A stretch of DNA of 64,000 nucleotides, from contig NZ_BAABFP010000005.1 in assembly GCF_039541115.1 (NCBI RefSeq), positions 852,447-916,446 on the forward strand, in the 5' to 3' direction. Shown piece by piece: positions 42,228 through 49,433 of this stretch; position 1 is the stretch's first letter; the number at the start of each line of letters is the position of its first letter. Below the pieces are notes generated by a model. That model had not been told where the DNA came from and did not search any database. It saw nothing but the letters and a program-made list of their open reading frames with translations. The DNA is from Angustibacter luteus (GTDB lineage: Bacteria > Actinomycetota > Actinomycetes > Actinomycetales > Angustibacteraceae). The translations under genes were made by a program, and so were the position numbers.

Positions 42228-42834
42228 CACGACCGGCAGCGGCACGGACCAGCGTGACGAGGACGACGACTTCGAACCCTGGACGGCGGACGGCGCCTCG
42301 CGGCTGCGCATCGCCGCGGCCGACCTGCTCGCGGCGCTCGCCGAGCACGCCGAGACGGTGGCGTCAGCGGCCGGCGACGCGGACGTCCTGGACGTCTTCG
42401 CCGCGAACGACCGCCTGCTGCCCCTCGCCATGGCGTACGCCGACGCCCAGTTCGACTACACCGGCAACTTCGGCCCGTTCGGAGCGCTTACGGACGACGA
42501 CGGCGACGAAGCTGACGGCGAGGACGACGAGGGGCCGACCGAGGAGTCCGTGGCCACCGGCTTCACCGTGTTGGAGCGGCGCGATTACGCGGTGACCGAC
42601 GAGGCAGCCGTGCTCGCCGCCGCCGACGCGGACCACCTCGGCCGCGCGCTGCACCAGATCGCTGAGGCGGGCGGCTGGCACAGCCTGGGCGACAGCCCCG
42701 GCCTGCGCCGCCAGGCGGGCTTCGTGGCCGTCGTCCAGCACGACGCCCTGCTCGCACCCGACCCGGCGGACTGGCCGCAGGACCTGACCATCGAGGACGG
42801 CGAGCTGCTCTACGAGCAGCGCGACGCCTACTGA
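42220..42834 (+). CDS. Acidic protein of unknown function
   Basis: The 204-residue protein is strongly acidic, with an Asp/Glu run near residue 90 (DDDGDEADGEDDEGPTEE). No membrane segment or catalytic motif is visible. The ATG at 42220 overlaps the end of the cyclodeaminase gene by 8 bases, so it is probably co-expressed. The flanking parts (RLRIAAADLLAALAEHAETV and FTVLERRDYAVTDEAAVL) look well folded. I do not recognise it. Confidence 0.78.
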   Translation: MPDTTGSGTDQRDEDDDFEPWTADGASRLRIAAADLLAALAEHAETVASAAGDADVLDVFAANDRLLPLAMAYADAQFDYTGNFGPFGALTDDDGDEADGEDDEGPTEESVATGFTVLERRDYAVTDEAAVLAAADADHLGRALHQIAEAGGWHSLGDSPGLRRQAGFVAVVQHDALLAPDPADWPQDLTIEDGELLYEQRDAY

Positions 42835-42847
42835 CAGGATCGCCGTC

Positions 42848-43585
42848 ATGGCTCAGCACGAGATCTGGGACGTCGACACCGCCGCCCGCTACGACACCCC
42901 GGGCACCGGGATGTTCTCCCCGGAGGTGCTCGAGCCGACCGTGCAGCGGCTCGCTGGGCTCACCGCCGGCGGCCGCGCCCTGGAGCTCGCCATCGGCACC
43001 GGGCGGGTCGCCGTACCGCTGGCCGAGCGCGGCGTCCCCGTCAGCGGCATCGAGCTCTCGCAGCCGATGGTCGACCAGCTGCGCGCCAAGGTGGACGCAG
43101 GGACGATCCCCGTCGTCCTCGGCGACATGGCCAGCGCCCGCGCGCCCGGCGAGTTCACGCTCGTGTACCTGGTCTTCAACACCATCTCGAACCTCCTGAC
43201 CCAGGCCGAGCAGGTCGCCTGCTTCCGGAACGCGGCGAGGCACCTGTCCCCCGGCGGCTGCTTCGTCATCGAGCTGTGGGTCCCCGAGCTGCGCACCCTG
43301 CCGCCCGGGCAGCGGGCCACGGTCGGGCAGGTGGAGCCCGGCTACCTGCTGCTGGACACCTACGACGTGCTGAACCAGCGCGTCGTCTCGCACCACGTGC
43401 ACTTCGGGGACGGCACTGCGGCCGAGCTGTTCCGCAGCCCGCACCGCTACATCTGGCCCGCCGAGCTGGACCTGATGGCCCAGCTGGCCGGGTTCGAGCT
43501 GGAGAGCCGGCACGCCGACTGGTCCGGCGCGGACTTCACCGCCGAGTCCGGCTCGCACGTCTCGGTGTACCGGCTGCCACGCTGA
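42848..43585 (+). CDS. Class I SAM-dependent methyltransferase
   Basis: The 245-residue protein has the Rossmann-like SAM motif I ALELAIGTGRVAVPLAERG (about residues 44-62), the acidic GIELSQPM, the DMASA post-motif and LSPGGCFVIELWVPE. It belongs to the small Methyltransf_25 group; the substrate is unknown. ATG at 42848, 13 bases after the acidic protein gene with the weak site ACAGGATCG, so it may be the last gene of that unit. Confidence 0.9.
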   Translation: MAQHEIWDVDTAARYDTPGTGMFSPEVLEPTVQRLAGLTAGGRALELAIGTGRVAVPLAERGVPVSGIELSQPMVDQLRAKVDAGTIPVVLGDMASARAPGEFTLVYLVFNTISNLLTQAEQVACFRNAARHLSPGGCFVIELWVPELRTLPPGQRATVGQVEPGYLLLDTYDVLNQRVVSHHVHFGDGTAAELFRSPHRYIWPAELDLMAQLAGFELESRHADWSGADFTAESGSHVSVYRLPR

Positions 43586-43646
43586 CCTCCGCTGGCTGTC
43601 GCCTTCCGGACGCCGATCGTCCGCAATGGCCTCTAGGGTTCCGGTC

Positions 43647-44003
43647 ATGGCTATCGCACGCTTCCCCACCGTCGTCCTCGACTGCGCCGACCCCGCCGAG
43701 ATGTCGCGGTTCTACGGCGCCATGCTCGACTGGAAGATCGAGGAACGCCCCGACTGGACCGAGATCCGCGCCGACTACGGCGACTGCATCTCCTTCCAGC
43801 AGGTGAAGGACTACAAGCCCCCGCAGTGGCCGGGCCAGGAGGTGCCGCAGCAGATGCACCTGGACGTCGTCGTCGACGACCTGGACGCCGCTGAGGCAGC
43901 GGTGCTCGAGCTCGGCGCGACCAAGGCGGAGCACCAGCCCGGCACGACGTTCCGGGTGTTCCTCGACCCCGCCGGTCACCCGTTCTGCCTCTGCCTCAGC
44001 TGA
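43647..44003 (+). CDS. VOC/glyoxalase-family protein
   Basis: The 118-residue protein has the vicinal-oxygen-chelate fold: FPTVVLDCADPAEMSRFYGAMLDW at the start, MHLDVVVDDLDAAEAAVLELGA in the middle and RVFLDPAGHPFCLCL at the end. Such proteins serve as lyases, dioxygenases or antibiotic-binding proteins; several metal-ligand positions of active enzymes are not obvious here. The ATG at 43647 is preferred to one 21 bases upstream. It stands alone between a methyltransferase and a broken gene. Confidence 0.88.
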   Translation: MAIARFPTVVLDCADPAEMSRFYGAMLDWKIEERPDWTEIRADYGDCISFQQVKDYKPPQWPGQEVPQQMHLDVVVDDLDAAEAAVLELGATKAEHQPGTTFRVFLDPAGHPFCLCLS

Positions 44004-44012
44004 TCCCCGGTA

Positions 44013-44181
44013 TCAGGCGGGCGCGGCCGGTCGCCCGACGACCAGGGACTCCAGAACTGGCGGTGCGAACGTGGCCGCGGTCTGCCCGTCCAGCAGGAAG
44101 TCCCAGGCCGCGCGCTGGGTCTCGTAGTAGCTCGGCGACGGCGCCCTCGGCATCGTCCTCGCTCACGGTCGCGATGAACAT
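44013..44181 (-). pseudogene. Frameshifted remnant of a CMD/peroxidase-like gene
   Basis: From ATG 44181 the frame reads MFIATVSEDDAEGAVAE, the usual N-terminus of carboxymuconolactone-decarboxylase/alkylhydroperoxidase-like proteins. It then loses register; shifting by one base gives YYETQRAAWDFLLDGQ and on to VVGRPAAPA and a TGA at 44013-44015. The family continues for more than 100 residues with a CxxC or CxxxH site, all absent. One extra base plus truncation make it a remnant. The uninterrupted 61-codon frame is not a credible gene. Confidence 0.7.
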
Positions 44182-44229
44182 GCCGTCATCTCATCCCCGT
44201 TCGGGACGTAGAGAAGGACCAGGAACGGG

Positions 44230-44245
44230 CTGAGCCGCGGCTCAG
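44230..44245. repeat. 16-bp perfect palindrome at glucokinase stop
   Basis: CTGAGCCGCGGCTCAG is a loopless perfect palindrome containing the stop codon of the ROK kinase at 44242. It may act in termination as a cruciform or RNA dimer, or be chance in GC-rich DNA. Confidence 0.4.
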
Positions 44246-45294
44246 GCGCGCGGACGACGACGCTGGCGGTTGCGGCGGCTGCGCCGGAACAGCCGGGCCC
44301 GGTGCCGGGCCAGGTCCGCAGCGCCGATCAGCCCCGCGTCGTTGCCCATCTGGGCGCGCACCAGCGGTGCCTCGGGCCGGAAGCCGCGGCCGGTCAGGTG
44401 CCGGCGGAAGGCGTCGCGGGCCGGGCCGAGCAGCAGCTCGCCCGCCTCGGACACTCCCCCGCCGATGATGAACAGGCCCGGGTCGAACGCGGCGGCCAGG
44501 TTGGCCACGCCGATCCCGAGCCAGCGGCCGACGTCGTCGAAGAGCTCCTGCGCTGCGGGGTCGCCGTCCTTGGCCGCCTGGGTGACCAGCGGTCCGGTGA
44601 TCCGGGACGCGTCGCCGTCCACCAGGTCGAGCAGCCCGTGCGCGACGGGCGATCGCGCGGCTGCGAGCTCGCGCGCCTCACGGACCAGTGCGTTGCCGCT
44701 GGCGTACTGCTCCCAGCAGCCACGGTTGCCGCACTCGCAGCGGTGACCACCGGGCACGACCTGCATGTGGCCGAACTCGCCGGCGACGCCGAACTTGCCG
44801 CGGTAGAGCCGGCCGTCGACCAGCACCGCACCGCCGATCCCGGTGCCCAGGTTGATGCAGACGATCGAGCCCTCGCCCTGCCCGGCGCCGAACCGCGCCT
44901 CGGCCCACAGGGCGGCGTTCGCGTCGTTCTCGACCACCACCGGCAGGCCGGTGCGCCGCCGCATGGCACTGCGCAGCGGCTCGTGACGCCAGGACAGGTG
45001 CGGCGCGAACAGCACGGACGACCCGGTCTCGTCCACGAAGCCGGCCGCGCCGATGCCGATCGCCATGGCCTCGCGGTGGTCCCAGTCGTCGCGGAGCTCG
45101 GCGATCACCTCGGCGATCGTGTCCTCGACGACCTGGGGGCTCTGGCTGCGGTGCGGGGTCTCGCGGCGCGCCCGGCGCAGCACCTGCCCGTCGATGTCGA
45201 CCAGCCCGGCCGCGACCTTGGTGCCGCCGATGTCGATGCCGATCGCGGGGCGCGACCAGATCTGGCGCGCCCCCTGCGACCGGCGCTCGGTCAC
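44242..45294 (-). CDS. ROK-family glucokinase, second copy
   Basis: The 350-residue sugar kinase has the ROK pattern: AIGIDIGGTKVAAGLVD for ATP phosphate binding, ENDANAALWAEARFGAG with the catalytic Asp, GHMQVVPGGHRCECGNRGCWEQ with His and the zinc cysteines (CxCGxxGCxE), and IIGGGVSEAGELL. The C-terminus is extremely basic (RARLFRRSRRNRQRRRPRA), unlike its partner. The GTG overlaps the stop of the upstream paralogue at 45291. It most likely phosphorylates glucose or a related hexose. Confidence 0.88.
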   Translation of the reverse strand: MTERRSQGARQIWSRPAIGIDIGGTKVAAGLVDIDGQVLRRARRETPHRSQSPQVVEDTIAEVIAELRDDWDHREAMAIGIGAAGFVDETGSSVLFAPHLSWRHEPLRSAMRRRTGLPVVVENDANAALWAEARFGAGQGEGSIVCINLGTGIGGAVLVDGRLYRGKFGVAGEFGHMQVVPGGHRCECGNRGCWEQYASGNALVREARELAAARSPVAHGLLDLVDGDASRITGPLVTQAAKDGDPAAQELFDDVGRWLGIGVANLAAAFDPGLFIIGGGVSEAGELLLGPARDAFRRHLTGRGFRPEAPLVRAQMGNDAGLIGAADLARHRARLFRRSRRNRQRRRPRA

Positions 45295-46238
45295 TGCGCG
45301 GCCCGGGCCAGGTCGGCGGCACCGATCATGCCGGCGCCGTTGCCGAGCGCGGCCGGCACGATGCCGATCACCGGCCGGTGCGCTCGCCCGGTCAGCTGTC
45401 GGGCGAGCGCCGCCCGGGCCGGCCCGATCAACAGGTCGCCGGCCTCCACGACCCCGCCGCCGACCACGAACAGGGCCGGGTCGAGCACCGCCGCGATCTG
45501 CGCCATGCCCTCACCGAGCCAGTGTCCCAGGTCGGCGAGCAGGTCCACGGCGGCGGGATCGCCCTCGGCCGCAGCCTGGGTGATCATGCCCCCGCGCAGC
45601 TTGTCGGGGTCGCCACCGCACAGCTCGGACAGCCGGGCGCTGAACGCACTCCCCTTGGCCACCAGCTCACGGCCCTCTCGCTGCAGGGCGTTGCCGCTGG
45701 CGTACTGCTCCCAGCAGCCGCGGTTGCCACAGCCGCAACGGATGCCGTCAGGGACCATCCGCACGTGTCCGAGCTCGCCGCCGACCCCCACGTGGCCGCG
45801 GAGAACCCGCCCGTCGACCACGATGCCGCCGCCGAGCCCGGTACCGACGGTCACCAGGACGGCGTCGTCGACCTCGCGGGCAGCGCCGAACTTGAACTCG
45901 CCCCAGGCCGCCGCGTTCGCGTCGTTCTCGATCACCACGGGCAGTCCGATGAGCCGGGTCAGGTCGTCCTTGAGGGGTTCGTCGCGCCACGCCAGGTTCG
46001 GGGCGAACAGCACGACCCCGGACGTCGCGTCGACGAATCCCGCTGCCGCGACGCCCACCGCGTCGACGTCGTGGTCGGCCCGCAGCTCGGCCACCGCGTC
46101 GGCCACCTCCGCCTGGATGGCACCCGGGTCCGACGCGGACGTCTTGCGGCGCGTCTTGGCGACCAGCGAGCCGTCCTCGTCGACCACGCCGGCAGCGATC
46201 TTCGTGCCACCGATGTCGACGCCGATCGTCAAACCCAT
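45291..46238 (-). CDS. glkA: ROK-family glucokinase
   Basis: The 315-residue enzyme begins LTIGVDIGGTKIAAGVVDEDG and carries ENDANAAAWGEFKFGAA, GHVRMVPDGIRCGCGNRGCWEQ and VVGGGVVEAGDLL, the standard ROK glucokinase. By position next to an SRPBCC/ArsA/small-protein set and an acyl-CoA ligase it matches the Streptomyces glkA neighbourhood. The ATG at 46238 follows GGAGGG. In Streptomyces this enzyme also mediates glucose repression. It is the likely parent of the tandem copy downstream. Confidence 0.92.
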   Translation of the reverse strand: MGLTIGVDIGGTKIAAGVVDEDGSLVAKTRRKTSASDPGAIQAEVADAVAELRADHDVDAVGVAAAGFVDATSGVVLFAPNLAWRDEPLKDDLTRLIGLPVVIENDANAAAWGEFKFGAAREVDDAVLVTVGTGLGGGIVVDGRVLRGHVGVGGELGHVRMVPDGIRCGCGNRGCWEQYASGNALQREGRELVAKGSAFSARLSELCGGDPDKLRGGMITQAAAEGDPAAVDLLADLGHWLGEGMAQIAAVLDPALFVVGGGVVEAGDLLIGPARAALARQLTGRAHRPVIGIVPAALGNGAGMIGAADLARAAQ

Positions 46239-46239
46239 C

Positions 46240-46671
46240 TCAGTGCCCTCCAGGCTCGTCGTCCGGCTCGACCGGGATGGTGACAGTACGCACTCCAGGA
46301 CCGGACTCCGCGGCCGGGTCAGGTGCGGCGGGGTCGGTCCGCGCCGCGCTGACGTCGCGGGACAGCTCGCGCAAGAGTCCCACCACGGACTCCGCCGTCG
46401 CCAGCAGGTGCTGCACCACCTCGGGACGCACGGTCTGCGCGCTCGACACCAGGCGGCACCACGGGCAGTACCGGCACGGGGACGCCGGGTCGTGCGCGGT
46501 CGGGCCAGCCGGGCCGGCCGCGCCGTCCGCGCCGGCCGCCGGCTCGGCCGAGGGCTGTCCCGGCTCGCCGGCTCGCTCGTGCCACCAGCCCTGGAACGCG
46601 TCGACCAGCCGGGCCGCCTCATCGGCGGCGCTGCCGACCGGTTCGCGCTGCGGTCCGTCGGACGCGGTCAC
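46240..46671 (-). CDS. Small Cys-containing actinobacterial protein (DUF5304-like)
   Basis: The 143-residue protein has an N-terminal helix (EAARLVDAFQGWWHER), an Ala/Gly/Pro-rich linker and a CRYCPWCRLVSSA motif with three Cys that could bind zinc, then a helical segment. This layout recurs between ArsA-like ATPase and glkA genes in streptomycetes. The GTG at 46671 overlaps the ATPase stop as GTGA. Its end lies one base before the glkA start. Function unknown. Confidence 0.78.
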   Translation of the reverse strand: MTASDGPQREPVGSAADEAARLVDAFQGWWHERAGEPGQPSAEPAAGADGAAGPAGPTAHDPASPCRYCPWCRLVSSAQTVRPEVVQHLLATAESVVGLLRELSRDVSAARTDPAAPDPAAESGPGVRTVTIPVEPDDEPGGH

Positions 46672-47864
46672 GACGCCGGCCACAGGGTCGGGTCGGGCTC
46701 GAACCGCACGTGCAGGCCGCCGCCGGTGAACCGGGCACCGGCGACCGTGCACCGGCGCAGCGCGGACGGCAAGGTGATGACCCGACGGTGCCCGTCGACG
46801 GCGACCAGCAGGTCGTCCTCGCGGCGCGCCAGCTCGACGTCCTGTGCCCGCACGTTCGGCAGGTCGATGACCAGCTCGAAGTCGTTGCCGAGCCGTTCCA
46901 CCCGCACCGGGCTGGGCGGGCGGGGGCCGTCGATCAGCTCGGCCATGCCCTGCTCGCCGACCAGCTCCTCGCCGAGCCGGGCGAGCGCGTCCGGACCGAC
47001 CGGCTCCGCGGCCTGGTACGGCGCCCGGTCGACGCGCAGCGGCGCGAACGACTCGTCGGCCTGGTCCAGCACGTCCTGCTGCGCGCTCACCCAGCCGAGC
47101 TGCCAGGCCGAGGCGTCGTGGGTGGGGATCACCCGGTTCGCGACGGCGCCGTCCACGACGAAACCCTGCAGGGCCAGCGCGGTGAGCGTGCGGCGGGCCT
47201 CGGCCAGCACCACCGACTCGGGCGTCAGGACGATCCGCACCGAGGTGCGCTCGGAACGCAGGACCGTCATGGCGCCGGCCAGCTGCTCGCGCAGCCGCAG
47301 CAGCGCCGGCCCGACCTCGCGACCCGGTGCGGGCAGCGCGGCGGCACGACCGACCACCGGGACCAGCACCTTCGCGAGCGCCCGCTGCGAGGGCAGGAGA
47401 CGGTCCACCAACCGGGTCAGCGCCTCGGGGACGGCGAGCCAGCGCAACGTCTCGGCGGTCGGCGCGCAGTCCACGACCACGAGGTCCCACGGGCCGTTCT
47501 CGACGTGGTCGCGCACGGCGAGCAGGGTCAGGACGTCGTCCGCCCCGGGCAGCACCGTGAGCTCGGCCGCGTCCAGGGGCTGCACGTCCAGTGCGGCCAG
47601 AACGTCCACCAGGTAGTCCTGCACCGCGCCCCAGGTCTGGGTCAACCGCCGTCCGGCGTCCACCTGCTGCGCCCACAGCCCGGGCTCGACCTCGCAGACG
47701 TCGTCCGGGGGCAGGTCCTGCCCGAGCGTGTCACCCAGCGAGTGCGCGGCGTCGGTGGACAGCACGAGGGTCTTGACCCCCGAGCGGGCCGCGTGGACGG
47801 CCGTGGCAGCGGCCACGGTCGTCTTGCCGACCCCGCCTTTGCCGGTGAACAGGACGACGCGCAA
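46668..47864 (-). CDS. ArsA-family ATPase with C-terminal HSP20-like domain
   Basis: The 398-residue P-loop protein has the deviant Walker A FTGKGGVGKTT (residues 6-16), STDAAHSLGD and VVVDCAPTAETLR. Residues about 325-398 form the ArsA_HSP20 beta-sandwich (ELVIDLPNVRAQDVELARR). There are no arsenite-binding Cys clusters and no ars genes nearby, so a GET3-like or chaperone role is more likely than arsenite export. The start is TTG 47864 behind GAGGGCTGA. It matches Rv2184c by position. Confidence 0.9.
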   Translation of the reverse strand: MRVVLFTGKGGVGKTTVAAATAVHAARSGVKTLVLSTDAAHSLGDTLGQDLPPDDVCEVEPGLWAQQVDAGRRLTQTWGAVQDYLVDVLAALDVQPLDAAELTVLPGADDVLTLLAVRDHVENGPWDLVVVDCAPTAETLRWLAVPEALTRLVDRLLPSQRALAKVLVPVVGRAAALPAPGREVGPALLRLREQLAGAMTVLRSERTSVRIVLTPESVVLAEARRTLTALALQGFVVDGAVANRVIPTHDASAWQLGWVSAQQDVLDQADESFAPLRVDRAPYQAAEPVGPDALARLGEELVGEQGMAELIDGPRPPSPVRVERLGNDFELVIDLPNVRAQDVELARREDDLLVAVDGHRRVITLPSALRRCTVAGARFTGGGLHVRFEPDPTLWPAS

Positions 47865-47870
47865 CGCGGC

Positions 47871-48320
47871 TCAGCCCTCGGCCCGCTTCTTCAGCTCCTG
47901 CAACGCAGTCGCGATGATGCTCTTCTCCGCCTTGCGCTTGAGCATCCCGAGCATCGGGATGCGCACGTCGACCATCAGCTGGTACGTCACCGTCGTCGGC
48001 CCGGCCTTGTCACCCTCGAGCGTGTAGCTGCCGTCCAGCGCCTTCAGCACGGTCTCGGCCTCGACGAGCTCCCAGCTGACCGTCCCGGTGCCGGACTTCG
48101 CGACGTCCCACTCGTACGCCAGCGTGTAGGTGTCCTTGATGGCTCCGGCGTCCAGCACGAAGCGGACCTGCTCGGCGCGCCCAGCAGTGCCGGTCGAGAC
48201 GACCTCGGCCTGCTTCACCGCGCCGGTCCACTCGGGATACGCGGCGAAGTCGGCGATCACGGCGAGGACCTGGGCGGGGGCGGCCTCGACGACGACGCTG
48301 GACTCGGTGCGGTCAGCCAT
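47871..48320 (-). CDS. SRPBCC-family protein (Rv2185c-like)
   Basis: The 149-residue START/polyketide-cyclase fold protein has VVVEAAPAQVLAVIADFAAYPEWTGAVKQAEVV at the front, ALDGSYTLEGDKAGPTTVTYQL in the middle and a C-terminal helix with KRKAEKSIIATALQELKKRAEG. The fold binds hydrophobic ligands. The gene precedes the ArsA-like gene by 6 bases and corresponds to TB16.3/Rv2185c. ATG at 48320. Confidence 0.9.
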   Translation of the reverse strand: MADRTESSVVVEAAPAQVLAVIADFAAYPEWTGAVKQAEVVSTGTAGRAEQVRFVLDAGAIKDTYTLAYEWDVAKSGTGTVSWELVEAETVLKALDGSYTLEGDKAGPTTVTYQLMVDVRIPMLGMLKRKAEKSIIATALQELKKRAEG

Positions 48321-48415
48321 GCAGGTGCCTTCCGTGGGACGGGCGGGGGCGGCCGGGACGGCGGATCCGCACCTCGGGTCGATGGGAAGGCTACCCCGCC
48401 GTGCACCGCCTCGGG

Positions 48416-48868
48416 TCAGAGCACCAGCCCGATCAGGGTGAGCACCAGCAGCACCACGATGCCGGCCCCGACGATCCCGGCGGCGATCGCGCCGGTCCGA
48501 CCGCCGGGGAACGACTCCAGGCGGGCGACCCAGTTGACCTGCCGGTCCTCGTAGGCCAGGCGGGCCATCAGCTCGTCCGCCACCCGGTTCGCCTCGGCCG
48601 CGGCCGCCGCCGCGTCCTGGGCCGTCGGGGCGACGTGCTCGCCGTCCGGCTGCGCGTCGACTACCTGCCCGGCCACCGACTGGTGTCCCAAGGGCTGCTC
48701 GGGCGTCAGCTGCTCGGGCGTCAGCTGCTCGGGCGCGGCCGCGGGGGCGGCCGCCTCCGGGTGCAGGCTGGCGTAGCACTGCAGGCACCACGGCACGTCC
48801 TGGCGCACGGTGGCGCCGCAGGCCGGGCAGGTGCTCGGGGGCGTGGTCTGGGTCATCGGCTCACTCAT
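48416..48868 (-). CDS. Zinc-ribbon membrane protein
   Basis: The 150-residue protein starts with a zinc ribbon (CPACGATVRQDVPWCLQC, residues 14-31), then an Ala/Pro-rich linker with a tandem EQLTP repeat coded by 15-bp units near 48711-48740, a conserved-looking helix (DELMARLAYEDRQVNWVARLESF) and a terminal membrane helix (AAGIVGAGIVVLLVLTLIGLVL). ATG at 48868 overlaps the preceding gene; ATG 48856 is an alternative. Function unknown. It sits at the place of Rv2186c. Confidence 0.78.
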   Translation of the reverse strand: MSEPMTQTTPPSTCPACGATVRQDVPWCLQCYASLHPEAAAPAAAPEQLTPEQLTPEQPLGHQSVAGQVVDAQPDGEHVAPTAQDAAAAAAEANRVADELMARLAYEDRQVNWVARLESFPGGRTGAIAAGIVGAGIVVLLVLTLIGLVL

Positions 48869-49289
48869 CTGCCTGGATATCGGTCGTCTCAGCCGAGTGC
48901 TTGAGGTCTGCCGGCGTCGACCGAACGGGCTCGCCCGGCTCCCGTCCGCGCTCCAGGTCGTCCTTGAGCGCGTGCACCGCGCGCTTCCACTGCTGCGCGC
49001 GGTGGCGGCGCTCGCGGTCGACCCGGGCCCCGGTCGCGCTCTGGTCGCCTGGATCGGCCCGGAGGTAGAAGTGCACCAGGACGCCGTCCCGCCAGGGTTC
49101 GAGCCAGATCTCGCTGGTCCCCCGCAGGCCCCCGTCCACCCGCCACTGCCGACCCTTGGCGCCCCGGTCCCGGGTCGTGGTCAGCGCGAGGTCGGGCCAC
49201 CACCGCACCCACCGGCGGGGGTCGGCCACCGCGCGGGCCACCTGCTCGGGCGGTGCGGCGACGAACGTGTCGTCCACGAGGTCGATCAT
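48861..49289 (-). CDS. SRPBCC-fold protein
   Basis: The 142-residue protein has VDDTFVAAPPEQVARAVADPRRWVRWWPDLALTTTRDRG at the start, then EIWLEPWRDGVLVHFYLRAD and a basic helix RERRHRAQQWKRAVHALKDDLERG, a polyketide-cyclase-like START fold. It is the second of two SRPBCC genes here. ATG at 49289; a GTG six bases upstream is equally placed. It is divergent from the acyl-CoA ligase across 144 bp. Confidence 0.85.
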   Translation of the reverse strand: MIDLVDDTFVAAPPEQVARAVADPRRWVRWWPDLALTTTRDRGAKGRQWRVDGGLRGTSEIWLEPWRDGVLVHFYLRADPGDQSATGARVDRERRHRAQQWKRAVHALKDDLERGREPGEPVRSTPADLKHSAETTDIQADE

Positions 49290-49376
49290 CGGCACCGCCC
49301 CAGCATGGTGCATCCGGGGTCGGTGCTGGTGGACCTCCACCCGTGCTGGAACAATCGGCAGATGCCAGTGCTCCAA

Positions 49377-49392
49377 CCTACTGGCCGGTAGG
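49377..49392. promoter_or_regulatory. Palindromic element before the acyl-CoA ligase
   Basis: CCTACTGGCCGGTAGG is an imperfect palindrome (CCTAC...GTAGG) 42 bases before the ligase start. Its shape recalls operators of TetR-type fatty-acid regulators, but no such regulator is in the window. The ribosome site AAGGAGG at 49420-49426 is strong. Confidence 0.3.
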
Positions 49393-49433
49393 GTCTGAGC
49401 CGTACGACCCATCCCGATGCAAGGAGGCGTCTC

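Noticed and set aside
43996-44181. Intact 61-residue small protein
   Set aside because: The frame after residue 17 has shadow-like composition, while the +1 frame gives a natural continuation; it is a frameshifted remnant.
46240-47676. 478-codon minus-strand frame
   Set aside because: Its first 335 codons are a shadow of the ArsA-like gene; only the last 143 codons, from GTG 46671, are credible.
48711-48740. Short tandem repeat as a possible CRISPR or VNTR locus
   Set aside because: It is fewer than three 15-bp in-frame units coding EQLTP within the zinc-ribbon protein linker.
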